From Geobacillus thermoleovorans (GTDB lineage Bacteria; Bacillota; Bacilli; Bacillales; Anoxybacillaceae), in assembly GCF_001610955.1 (NCBI RefSeq), contig NZ_CP014335.1:1963001-2027000 (forward strand): 64,000 nt of DNA. Reading direction: 5' to 3'. The notes under the pieces were generated by a model that worked only from the letters and a program-made list of their open reading frames with translations, was not told where the DNA came from and did no database searches. Position 1 is the first letter of the stretch, and the number at the start of each line of letters is the position of its first letter. Positions 34,737 through 43,271 of the stretch are shown piece after piece. The translations under genes and the position numbers were made by a program.

Positions 34737-34967
34737 TAAATAATTGATCATCGTTCTGAAAGGAGACCCCCGCTTCAAACAAGGGTAAGTGGGAGTAGTT
34801 CACCCCAAAATATTTCAATAAATAGGTTGCACGATCTGTTTTCTCGTTCTTCCTCCCCGCTATTCGTCATCTATCCACAAAGATGGTTTCTCGGTGCCCA
34901 TTGATTTTCGAATAAATAGCGAGCGATTTAGAAAGACATACAACTTCGTTATCTACCCTTCAAGCGG

Positions 34968-35254
34968 TTAAAACCGACTTTCACCTTCCAGCGGATCAAA
35001 CGGCTCGAGCAAGTATTCCCCATAACTCATATGCTCCGGGTCTTGGGTGCAGGCGAACCAGGCAATCTCATCGTCAATATAAACATACACCTTGCCCCCG
35101 CATTCGTCACACACCATATTTTCCTTTTTGATTCTCTCCTCATACATTGCCAGAATACACGGCTCACACATCAGTTCGATGTGATTCTGGCACAAATCGC
35201 CTGTCTTTAACAACTCAACATCATGACGGTTGCACTTTACACACTTTTCTACCA
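34968..35254 (-). CDS. Small zinc-ribbon protein, unknown function
   Basis: 94 aa. Cysteine pairs CVKC (about 5-8), a Cys-rich middle (LCQNH, LMCEPC) and VCDECGGKVYVYI (about 49-61) indicate two small zinc-binding knuckles. The C-terminal part IAWFACTQDPEHMSYGEYLLEPFDP has no motif I know. ATG 35254 has AGAAGGT 4-5 nt upstream; an ATG at 35270 is in frame but weaker. It lies at the left border of the dnd island and is read away from it. No assigned role. Confidence 0.65.
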
Positions 35255-35367
35255 TAGTAACCTTCTGCATTTTTCATAAGAGGATGATACCATTTCATTA
35301 TAACCTTTCCAGCGAGCAAATTAGTAGAAGAAATCCGCAACGGCAACTTTTATTGCATAGGCATTGC

Positions 35368-35396
35368 TTGAAGTGATCTAGTTAATGGTCTAAAAT
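35368..35396 (+). promoter_or_regulatory. Candidate sigma-A promoter of dndCDEA
   Basis: TTGAAG (35368-35373), 17-bp spacer, TAAAAT (35391-35396), about 130 bp before dndC. The region 35271-35528 has no gene and is AT-rich. Confidence 0.45.
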
Positions 35397-35528
35397 ATAA
35401 TAGACTCCTTAATATATTACCGCACGGTTTACCAAATATATGTGGTTACATAATATACTGAACCGCCCATTGCATAAAAGCTTACACAATGGAATTATCA
35501 TTGATATTTTTTAAAAGGGGTATAAGGA

Positions 35529-36911
35529 ATGGGATTGCATTATTTTTTAAAAAACAAAAAAGAAGATTTATATAAAAACGTCCAAGACGTGTACAAATCA
35601 GACGACCGCCCTTGGGTTGTGGGCTTCAGTGGCGGAAAGGACTCGACTGTTGTTGTTCAGATTATTTTTTATGCGCTGTCATCAATGAACAAAAATGAAT
35701 TGACAAAGCCCGTCTACATTATCTCATCCGATACGATGGTAGAAAACCCTAAAATACTCGAACACATCGATACACAGCTATCGAAAATGAAAAAAGCTGC
35801 CAACGAGCTTGAACTTCCTATTCATGTTGAAAAAGTAATGCCAAACATTACAAACACTTTCTGGGTCAACTTGATCGGTCGGGGTTACCCGGCTCCTCGA
35901 CAGAAATTCAGATGGTGTACAGACCGTCTAAAAATAGACCCAGCCAACAACTTCATCTTAAACAAAGTATCAGAGTTTGGCGAAACGGTTGTCGTACTCG
36001 GGGTGCGGAAATCGGAAAGCTCGACAAGGGCACAAGTCATGAATACACATAAAGTCGAAGGAAAAATTTTGCGGCGTCATACTAAGCTCCCAAACTCCTA
36101 TGTTTACGCACCAATTGAAGATTTTTCGCTAGATGATGTTTGGACTTATCTAATGCAAGTTCCCAACCCGTGGGGAGCCGATAACGCCGATTTGCTTGCT
36201 TTGTACCAGGACAGCCAAGGGGAATGCCCGTTAGTAATCGACAATTCAACGCCTTCGTGCGGCAACAGCCGTTTCGGCTGCTGGGTATGTACAGTTGTGC
36301 AAGAAGATAAATCGTTAAAAGGATTTATTGAATCCGGTGATGAGTGGCTAACACCGCTCCTAAAGTTTCGAAACTGGCTCCTAGAAAACCGTGACAAAGA
36401 AGGTTACCGCGAAAAGAAACGGGCGAACGGTTCAGTATATTTGATCGGCGATGAGGACAACAAACGGTTAGGGTTAGGTCCTTATACCCTTGAACATCGG
36501 AAAGAAATTTTAAGAAAGCTGTTGGAAACGGAAAAGCAGTTGCAACATCCTCATCAGCCAAAATATGAATTGATCACTGTCGAGGAACTGAAAGAAATTC
36601 GTAAAATTTGGTTTGAAAAAGGGGATTGGGAAGACTCCGTTTTGGCCATTTACGAGGAAGTATACGGACACCGTCCGAATTGGGACATAGAAGAAAGCAA
36701 GTTTCTTGAAAGCGAAGACATTAAGTTGCTTAAAAAACTGTGCCATGAAGAAGAAGTTGAATTTGAGCTTGTCCAAAAGCTCGTGAATCTTGAATTCCAA
36801 CATTATGGGTATAAGCATAGATACGGCATTCTGAAAGATATCAACCGAATTTTAAATGAAGAATGGCTGCATTTTGATCAACTACAACAAGGTGACAACT
36901 ATGCAGATTAA
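35529..36911 (+). CDS. dndC: DNA phosphorothioation protein DndC
   Basis: 460 aa. PP-loop ATP pyrophosphatase that activates the DNA backbone for sulfur insertion. VVGFSGGKDSTVVVQ gives the PP-loop (SGGKDS at 34-39). Cysteines at about 130 (RWCTDRLK), 244, 251 and 254 (CGNSRFGCWVC) are the expected ligands of the DndC 4Fe-4S cluster. AGGAATG-type ribosome site. First gene of dndCDEA; it overlaps dndD by 11 nt. Codon use and AT content differ from the flanking chromosome, as usual for a defence island. Confidence 0.95.
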   Translation: MGLHYFLKNKKEDLYKNVQDVYKSDDRPWVVGFSGGKDSTVVVQIIFYALSSMNKNELTKPVYIISSDTMVENPKILEHIDTQLSKMKKAANELELPIHVEKVMPNITNTFWVNLIGRGYPAPRQKFRWCTDRLKIDPANNFILNKVSEFGETVVVLGVRKSESSTRAQVMNTHKVEGKILRRHTKLPNSYVYAPIEDFSLDDVWTYLMQVPNPWGADNADLLALYQDSQGECPLVIDNSTPSCGNSRFGCWVCTVVQEDKSLKGFIESGDEWLTPLLKFRNWLLENRDKEGYREKKRANGSVYLIGDEDNKRLGLGPYTLEHRKEILRKLLETEKQLQHPHQPKYELITVEELKEIRKIWFEKGDWEDSVLAIYEEVYGHRPNWDIEESKFLESEDIKLLKKLCHEEEVEFELVQKLVNLEFQHYGYKHRYGILKDINRILNEEWLHFDQLQQGDNYAD

Positions 36912-38922
36912 TCAACTTACGATTACAAACTTTGGTATTTATTATGGACGAAATGAATTTGTTTTCGGGAATAAAAAAGAGAGGGCTAATATAATTTTAA
37001 TCGGGGGGGAAAACGGAACAGGAAAGACTACCTTTCTATCTGCCATCAAACTGGCGCTTTACGGACCACTATTTTTAGGCTATAAATCAGTTAACGCAAA
37101 ATATATCGATTTTATTAAGGATAAAATTAACATCTATTCTCGAGCTGAAGGCAATAAAATGGCTGGGGTGGAAATGGATTTCACCCTCTATAATAATGGA
37201 GAACTGGAAAACTATTATATTATTCGACAATGGGAGCTCACGAAAGAGACCGTAAAAGAACATCTGCAAATTTCTAGAAATGGCATTTCGCTTACTGACA
37301 ATCAAATTGAAGAGTTTTATCATTTCCTGCGACGCAACTTGCCACCGAGCCTGTTTGACTTTCTATTCTTTGATGGCGAAAGAGTTCAGCAGTACGTCCT
37401 TGACTCGCAATTTGAGCAAAATGTAAAAGAGGCCTTTATGACGTTATTCAACTTGGACTTATTCGATACGTTAAAAGAGGATTTGCTCAAATATTTAAAG
37501 CAGGACAACATTTTTACTAGCTTAACCCAGGAACAAAAGGAATACACACAAATTGAATACGACCTCCGCAATCAGGAAAATGTAATTCGGAACCTTGAAA
37601 AACGGATTGCTGAACTAAAAGAACAAGCGAAGGACGTGCAGGTCAAAATTCAGGAGCTCGAACGGGAATTCTCTAACAAAGGGGGGATGATTGCCCGAGA
37701 GAGAGAAACATTAAACGAGCAAGTTTTCCTTATGGAACAAGAGAAGAAACAAATTACTGAAAAAATTAAAGAAACAGCGGCTGAGCTGTTGCCTTTTCTC
37801 ATTACACAAAAGCTCCTGCAACAGACGGTTACACAAATTGATGCAGAGGAACGTGTTGAAAGATACAATACATTGAAAGAAGAGTTAAACAATGAAACAC
37901 TTCCGCTGTTATTCAAGGAGCTTTCGTGCCATTTCCGCATTACGGACCTTGATGGAAAAGAAGCAACATCCTCTTTTGCTGAGGCGATGAAAGAGAAATT
38001 GTTTCAGTCAATGAAACCGGTCGGAGTTAATTTTGACCGTTTCCAATTTATTCACCGAATGAATTCGGAGCAAAAGCAGGCAATTAGAGACCTATTCAAG
38101 CAAGTGCGTCATTTTGACGGAAAACTAGTTGATGAATGGTTCGCAAGGATTCAGCATTTAACGGATGAAATTTATACGGTAAAAAAACGGATCGAACACA
38201 GCCTTACGGATGAGTCGCTGAAGGATATCGTCAATAAACTAAACGAGCACACCCGGCTTCATGAACAAATTAAATATGAAATTGAAGCAAACACAGCCAA
38301 ACTGTTTGAAGCGCAAAAATTTTATCAAGAATTGATGACTAAAAAAGAAAAAGTGCAAAAGCGAATTCGCCAGGCGCGAAAAGATGAGAATATTTTTGAA
38401 CTATGCCAAAAACTAAGCCGTGTTTTATCCCGCTATCAAGAGGAGCAGGTCAAAAAATATCTAGGAACAGTGGAACGATATTTTTTGCAAATGTTTAATT
38501 CATTAATGCGCAAAGGACAATTTTTAAACTCTTTTAGGATTGACCCGCAAACGTTTGAAATCACGATGTTAAACTATTCCAATAAACCTATATTTAAACA
38601 CTCCTTATCAGCAGGGGAAACACAATTATTCTTTTTATCACTGCTTTGGGCGCTATTAAAGGCCTCCAAACGGCAAGTACCTTTTGTGTTGGACACATTG
38701 TTTGGCCGCCTCGACCGGACACATAAAGAAAACTTAATCCAAAAATACTTGCCTGTTGTTGCCAATCAAGTGATTATCTTGTCAACCGATACGGAAGTGG
38801 ATGAATACTACTATAATCGAATGAAACCGTATATTCAGCGCGAATTTTCTTTGCATTATGACCGCAACTCAAACCGTGTCCACATCGAAAATCATTATTT
38901 CTTTCAAAAAGTGGGGATTTGA
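36901..38922 (+). CDS. dndD: DNA sulfur modification protein DndD (SMC/Rad50-like ATPase)
   Basis: 673 aa. Walker A IILIGGENGTGKTTFLSAI (about 31-49), a long coiled-coil centre (QEYTQIEYDLRNQENVIRNLEKRIAELKE and onward), signature HSLSAGETQLFFLSLLWAL and Walker B VPFVLDTLFGRLDRTH near the C-terminus. DndD supplies ATPase activity to the phosphorothioation complex, perhaps opening or nicking DNA. True start is ATG 36901 (MQINQLTITNFGIYYGRNEFVF) with AAGGTGA upstream; upstream ATGs inside dndC lack sites. Confidence 0.93.
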   Translation: MQINQLTITNFGIYYGRNEFVFGNKKERANIILIGGENGTGKTTFLSAIKLALYGPLFLGYKSVNAKYIDFIKDKINIYSRAEGNKMAGVEMDFTLYNNGELENYYIIRQWELTKETVKEHLQISRNGISLTDNQIEEFYHFLRRNLPPSLFDFLFFDGERVQQYVLDSQFEQNVKEAFMTLFNLDLFDTLKEDLLKYLKQDNIFTSLTQEQKEYTQIEYDLRNQENVIRNLEKRIAELKEQAKDVQVKIQELEREFSNKGGMIARERETLNEQVFLMEQEKKQITEKIKETAAELLPFLITQKLLQQTVTQIDAEERVERYNTLKEELNNETLPLLFKELSCHFRITDLDGKEATSSFAEAMKEKLFQSMKPVGVNFDRFQFIHRMNSEQKQAIRDLFKQVRHFDGKLVDEWFARIQHLTDEIYTVKKRIEHSLTDESLKDIVNKLNEHTRLHEQIKYEIEANTAKLFEAQKFYQELMTKKEKVQKRIRQARKDENIFELCQKLSRVLSRYQEEQVKKYLGTVERYFLQMFNSLMRKGQFLNSFRIDPQTFEITMLNYSNKPIFKHSLSAGETQLFFLSLLWALLKASKRQVPFVLDTLFGRLDRTHKENLIQKYLPVVANQVIILSTDTEVDEYYYNRMKPYIQREFSLHYDRNSNRVHIENHYFFQKVGI

Positions 38923-38925
38923 TCT

Positions 38926-39312
38926 ATGCAATTTCGCCTAAAAACATCAAAGGAGACAATGGACATTTTAAAACAGCTACAATCCAGCACAAATCTTACG
39001 CCTAACGTTCTCGCCCGTCTGGCTATTGCATTGTCCCTGCTGTCGAAAGAGCCGATCGAGTCATTCGAATCGGACACCAACGGATTGGAATTTAACCGCA
39101 ATACATTGACCGGGGAGTACGATTTTGTTTACAAGGCTCTGATCGCTCAGCATCTTGGCCGTCCTGTCGCTGATGATGAATACTTTCCGTTCCTAATCAA
39201 AAAACATCTGGATCGTGGAGCAAAATGTCTGGAAAATGAGTATAAGTACGCTGGGAATTATGAAAAATTCATCAAAGGATTAGCGAATTTTGAATTGGAG
39301 ATGATACGATGA
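38926..39312 (+). CDS. dndE: DNA sulfur modification protein DndE
   Basis: 128 aa. Small helical DNA-binding protein of the phosphorothioation complex: MQFRLKTSKETMDILKQLQSSTNLTPNVLARLAIALSLL is the family N-terminus, with a basic C-terminal half (KKHLDRGAKCLENEYKYAG). It follows dndD by 3 nt and overlaps dndA by ATGA. Confidence 0.9.
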   Translation: MQFRLKTSKETMDILKQLQSSTNLTPNVLARLAIALSLLSKEPIESFESDTNGLEFNRNTLTGEYDFVYKALIAQHLGRPVADDEYFPFLIKKHLDRGAKCLENEYKYAGNYEKFIKGLANFELEMIR

Positions 39313-40457
39313 TTTATCTCGATAACAGCGCCACGACTCCGATCGACCCGGAAGTCAGTAAAGCGATGTGGCCATACTTAACCGAAGAATACGGTAATCC
39401 ATCAAGCAAATATTACACTCTTGCGGAAAATGCTAAAAAAGCGGTAGAGGAAGCGCGTACTCACGTCGCTTCCCTGCTCTTTTGCGAACCGGATGAAATC
39501 ATTTTTACAAGTTGTGCCACTGAAAGCAACAACTTTGTTCTAAAAGGAGTTGCCCATTTTTATAAAGATAAAGGAAAACATATTATTACTTCCAAAATCG
39601 AACACAAATCCGTCTTAGAGACGTGCAAATTTTTAGAGGGAGAAGGTTTTGAGGTCACCTATTTAGACGTTGATTCTTTTGGACAAGTACAGCTGGAAAC
39701 ATTGAAAAAGGCTCTGCGTGAAGACACCATCCTCGTATCCATCATGTGGGGAAATAATGAAACAGGGACTTTGAACGATATCCCTGCTTTATCCCAATAC
39801 GTCAAATCGCACTATCCGAATGCGTTTTTCCATACAGACGCAACCCAAGTGGTTGGAAAAATTGAGGTCGACCTTTCTAAAACACCAGTTGATTTTCTCT
39901 CGTTATCTGCTCATAAGCTGTACGGTCCAAAAGGAATCGGCGCTTGCTTTATCCGGAAACGGGAGCTTGGTTTGCGGACAAAAATCACTCCCCTCCTGCA
40001 TGGGGGCAGCCAGGAAAACGGATATCGTTCCGGAACATTAAGCGTCCATAATATAGTCGGACTGGGGAAAGCTGCCGAGCTGGCAAAACTGAATTACAAA
40101 GAGCAACATCAGAAGTTGATGGAATTGGAAACATACTTAGTAAACAAGCTAAAGGATTTGTTTCCGGCCATTCAATTTAACGGACATCCAATCGACAAAA
40201 TCCCTGGAGTATTGAACTTTACAATCCCTAATGTAAGCAATGAGTTGATCATTCGTTCCTTAAAGGATCAATTTGCGATCTCGACCGGCTCGGCTTGCTC
40301 CATTAACGAACCTTCGTATGTTTTGAAAGAAATGGGACTTAATGCTATTCAAATCCGCAGTTCTTTCCGGGTTTCACTGAATAAATACATCAGTCAAGAA
40401 GATATCGACCGTTTTTGCATCTGTTTAGATCATGCTGTAAAAAGCTTGTCTATTTAA
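39309..40457 (+). CDS. dndA: Cysteine desulfurase DndA
   Basis: 382 aa. NifS/IscS-like PLP enzyme giving sulfur from cysteine to DndC. MIYLDNSATTPIDPEV start; PLP lysine in LSLSAHKLYGPKGIGA (about 203-218); persulfide cysteine in STGSACSINEP (about 325). Being at the end of the operon (C-D-E-A) is less common than the A or B-first order and recalls the archaeal dndCDEA layout. Its ATG overlaps the dndE TGA. Confidence 0.93.
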   Translation: MIYLDNSATTPIDPEVSKAMWPYLTEEYGNPSSKYYTLAENAKKAVEEARTHVASLLFCEPDEIIFTSCATESNNFVLKGVAHFYKDKGKHIITSKIEHKSVLETCKFLEGEGFEVTYLDVDSFGQVQLETLKKALREDTILVSIMWGNNETGTLNDIPALSQYVKSHYPNAFFHTDATQVVGKIEVDLSKTPVDFLSLSAHKLYGPKGIGACFIRKRELGLRTKITPLLHGGSQENGYRSGTLSVHNIVGLGKAAELAKLNYKEQHQKLMELETYLVNKLKDLFPAIQFNGHPIDKIPGVLNFTIPNVSNELIIRSLKDQFAISTGSACSINEPSYVLKEMGLNAIQIRSSFRVSLNKYISQEDIDRFCICLDHAVKSLSI

Positions 40458-40486
40458 ACATCTACTATAAACTTTAAAACAAAACG

Positions 40487-40523
40487 GGGATGATTATAAA
40501 AATTCATCATCCCATGTTTTTTT
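40487..40523. terminator. Terminator between the two convergent dnd modules
   Basis: GGGATGAT (40487-40494) pairs with ATCATCCC (40506-40513), followed by a run of T (TGTTTTTTTA) on the right and preceded by A-rich DNA (AAAACAAAAC) on the left, so it serves dndA and the leftward module. Confidence 0.8.
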
Positions 40524-40531
40524 ATACATCC

Positions 40532-40903
40532 CTATGCAATCCCATGCTTTTCTAATAAGTAGAAAAAATAGCTATCCGCCCCTGTCAGCTGATTTAATTC
40601 CTCATTCATAATTTCTAACCCTTGTTCGATGCAGCTGACAATGAGTTTATCTAACAATTCATCATTAATTTGGGTCTGCACCTTATCAATTAATAAGTGT
40701 TTGATCAATACGATATCATCACCTTTCGCGATAACAGATACTGGAATCTCGATATTCGCCATCTCCCCTTTTTCTCTTTCCTGAATTAGTTCCGATTCCG
40801 TCAATCCCTTGGCAAACGCGAGTCTTAACACGTCAGGACGTTCCATTTCGAGTTCTGCCATCACTCTTTGTAAAATTTCAAATCCATTCTTCGATAATTT
40901 CAT
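40532..40903 (-). CDS. Second DndE-like small protein
   Basis: 123 aa, similar in size and opening pattern to DndE: MKLSKNGFEILQRVMAELEMERPDVLRLAFAKGLTES, against LKTSKETMDILKQLQSSTNLTPNVLARLAIALSL in DndE. The rest differs (VIAKGDDIVLIKHLLIDKVQTQINDELLD). Start ATG 40903 overlaps the stop of the DndD-like gene (ATGA); a GTG at 40912 is in frame but has no site. It is the last gene of the leftward module. Likely reads or binds modified DNA together with the DndD-like ATPase (inference). Confidence 0.75.
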   Translation of the reverse strand: MKLSKNGFEILQRVMAELEMERPDVLRLAFAKGLTESELIQEREKGEMANIEIPVSVIAKGDDIVLIKHLLIDKVQTQINDELLDKLIVSCIEQGLEIMNEELNQLTGADSYFFYLLEKHGIA

Positions 40904-42915
40904 ACCAGCCACGGATTTTTCACCTTCTCAAAAAAGTATCCTTCCTCAATTTTCGTATATTGTTCTTCCTCATCAAAGTTTAAAATATAAGATTTTTCAA
41001 TAAACGGAGCGAGTTCACTATAAAAATCGCTTGTGATCTCTGTATCCGTTGATAAAATGATGACTTGGTCGCTTAGCTTCGTAAAGTAATGTTGTACAAG
41101 GTTAGACCGGTGAATGCTGTCCAAGCGTGCTAATGGCGTATCAATGACAAACGGAATCTGGCTTCCCGATACTTTCGTCAACGCCCAAATCATCGCCAAA
41201 GCAATCAACTGCTTCTCGCCCTCGGACCTTGACATTAAATCAACTTCGTGGCCTTCTTTGTTATAAATGGTCAACGTGAATTTTTCAGGATGGAACTTCA
41301 CTTCGCCAAATTCACTTTTCCGGAACATTTGCTCCATAATCGATTCTACCTGGAGTTTTAATTGTTTGGCTTTCAACAACGTCACTTGGTCGATAAACTC
41401 TTGTGTTGCGCTACGGAGCTTGTTTAACAACTGGATTTTTTGCTCGACCGGCCCGAGTTCATCCCTTAGCTTTTGCTTTTCTGTAATTTCACGTTGAAGC
41501 TTTGTATGTTCGTCACGCAACCGGCGAATGACTGAAAACACATGTTTCTTTTTTTGCCGCAACTCCCCAAGTTGCTGATGGTATTCCTTAATTTGCTCAT
41601 CAAGTTCGGTTGTATCCACCGCATCAGGAGCCTCATCAAATTGAGCTCTATACTTTTCCAACATATCCTCCGCCTTTTTCATTTCCTCGAGAACCGTGCG
41701 AATGTTCTGCGTTTTCGCTTCAGGGTACTGCAATAAAAAGTGATAATCCTTATTTGATAAATCATGAATAACTTTTACATCTTCTTTAAGGAGCGTCCGT
41801 TGAATGTTATTTAACTGCGCCCAAATGTCCTTTCCTTTCGCTTTTAATTGGTTTTTTTGATTTTTTAAGAGAGGTGGAAAAACACTCACTTCCAGAAGTT
41901 TCTCAATAAACTGCTCGTATGGCGCAAACTGCATTTTTTCTTTATATTTCGCATCTAAATATTCCCGTTCTTTTCTTATGTTTTGTTTTAGTTGGCGAAT
42001 TGCCGGAAGCAAGACCAATTGATACAGTTCTTTCTCTTTAAACTTTTTCAAAAAGGCCCGATATTGATTGACCTTTTCTTCATATTCGCCGATCCATCGG
42101 CTCAATTCTTGCTTTGTCGCGCTCGATTGCGCAATAAGCTGCCGCCGCTCACGCTCAAGCTGCCTTACTTGATCGGACAGCACAGCTAACTGTTCATCGA
42201 TCTTAGTTTCTTCATCTTTGTATTTATCAAGCTTGTCACTTATTTCATCAGCGCGGTCAAGAATCGCCTCAATGTCGCTATCTTTCACTTGTTTCTTTAG
42301 ATCCCTTGCTAACTCCCTAGATATGTAATCCAAATCCTTTAATAATTGATTGTAAAGCTCCAAAGAAACGACTTTTTGAATGGCGCGGATCGTCTCTGTG
42401 CTGTCTTGTTCGCCGACTAAATCGCGAATTTTTTCCGCGTCAAAGATGAAAAATTGTGATACATCCATTGGGATGCGTTGGTCAATAAACTCGTAAAATG
42501 CTTGCTCTGTCGTGGCAATTTCCCTCACTTTCTGCATCTCTTCATTTAATTGATAGATGCGACGTGTTTCCTTAAGATCACGATGGTCAAACACTACCTC
42601 AATGGCATAGCTCCCCGTATGATCGGTGAAAGCAAGTTCAACGGCTCCTTCGTTTCCTCCCTCGGCAAGATGCTTTTTGTTTACTGCATTTCGAAGCAAT
42701 TCCTCATACTCTTTAGCCTTGAATTTGCGGCGGCCATAAAAACAAATAAAGATTGCATTAATTAATGACGTTTTTCCGTGGCCGTTTAATCCTCCAATTA
42801 ATATAATATTTTTCTTGTATACCGAAGACGGCTCTTTTTTCCGGTCGCGAAAATGAAGAATCTGCTCCCCATAATAAGGGCGATAGTTTTTAAATTTTAT
42901 ATACTCAAAAATCAT
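40900..42915 (-). CDS. Second DndD-like SMC/Rad50-type ATPase
   Basis: 671 aa, same length and layout as DndD but clearly a paralogue. Walker A IILIGGLNGHGKTSLINAI (about 36-54), FIFDAEKIRDLVGEQ, long coiled coil (ILDRADEISDKLDKYKDEETKIDEQLAVLSDQVRQLERE), signature SRSEGEKQLIALAMIWAL, Walker B IPFVIDTPLARLDSIH, and D-loop/sensor LSTDTEI. It opens MIFEYIKFKNYRPYYGEQILHF, against QINQLTITNFGIYYGRNEFVF in DndD. It starts 17 nt after the 57-aa gene, with GGAGAGAGGG upstream. Likely the ATPase of the effector or sensing arm. Confidence 0.88.
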   Translation of the reverse strand: MIFEYIKFKNYRPYYGEQILHFRDRKKEPSSVYKKNIILIGGLNGHGKTSLINAIFICFYGRRKFKAKEYEELLRNAVNKKHLAEGGNEGAVELAFTDHTGSYAIEVVFDHRDLKETRRIYQLNEEMQKVREIATTEQAFYEFIDQRIPMDVSQFFIFDAEKIRDLVGEQDSTETIRAIQKVVSLELYNQLLKDLDYISRELARDLKKQVKDSDIEAILDRADEISDKLDKYKDEETKIDEQLAVLSDQVRQLERERRQLIAQSSATKQELSRWIGEYEEKVNQYRAFLKKFKEKELYQLVLLPAIRQLKQNIRKEREYLDAKYKEKMQFAPYEQFIEKLLEVSVFPPLLKNQKNQLKAKGKDIWAQLNNIQRTLLKEDVKVIHDLSNKDYHFLLQYPEAKTQNIRTVLEEMKKAEDMLEKYRAQFDEAPDAVDTTELDEQIKEYHQQLGELRQKKKHVFSVIRRLRDEHTKLQREITEKQKLRDELGPVEQKIQLLNKLRSATQEFIDQVTLLKAKQLKLQVESIMEQMFRKSEFGEVKFHPEKFTLTIYNKEGHEVDLMSRSEGEKQLIALAMIWALTKVSGSQIPFVIDTPLARLDSIHRSNLVQHYFTKLSDQVIILSTDTEITSDFYSELAPFIEKSYILNFDEEEQYTKIEEGYFFEKVKNPWLV

Positions 42916-42932
42916 GACCCTCTCTCCTTACC

Positions 42933-43106
42933 TCATTTCGTCCATTCGTCAATTTTACGCTTAATATCCTTATAGATACCACTTCTTGTGTACATATTTC
43001 TATCCGCATATTCTTTCTCAATAAGAAACAGCTGTTTAAGATAGGAAGGATGGACACCATGTTTTTGGCATATAGATTCCAGAAGTTTTTCATCATCCTT
43101 ATGCAT
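42933..43106 (-). CDS. 57-aa DNA-modification-system-associated small protein
   Basis: ATG 43106 with AGGGGGG 7 nt upstream encodes MHKDDEKLLESICQKHGVHP, then SYLKQLFLIEKEYADRNMY and TRSGIYKDIKRKIDEWTK before TGA. It resembles the short proteins annotated next to Dnd-type systems as DNA modification system-associated small protein. Two helices with a basic end; probably a DNA or partner binder. Shorter than usual ORF cut-offs and easily missed. It is first gene of the leftward module, and an alternative reading frame here (42905-43096) has no site. Confidence 0.7.
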   Translation of the reverse strand: MHKDDEKLLESICQKHGVHPSYLKQLFLIEKEYADRNMYTRSGIYKDIKRKIDEWTK

Positions 43107-43214
43107 TGCTGTTCCCCCCTTTTTATACCTTTTGACTTAAATTAGTGTCTTTTGTTCCACAAAAATATACAATTGATGGGATCCATAGCTACAAAAACTG
43201 CTTTATAATATAGG

Positions 43215-43242
43215 TTGATAATTCCTATTTTCATATTATACT
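43215..43242 (+). promoter_or_regulatory. Promoter of the AddB-like/UvrD operon
   Basis: TTGATA (43215-43220), 16-bp spacer, TATACT (43237-43242), 30 bp before the AddB-like start. The 165-bp gap also holds the divergent promoter of the small protein/DndD-like/DndE-like module, so the two effector arms may be co-regulated. Confidence 0.55.
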
Positions 43243-43271
43243 ATATCTTTTAGAAAATATATACAGGTGGG

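Noticed and set aside
34667..34967. Gap upstream of trpB examined for a T-box, TRAP site or other leader
   Set aside because: The promoter lies 41 bp from the ATG, leaving no room for a T-box leader; no specifier or antiterminator-like pairing seen.
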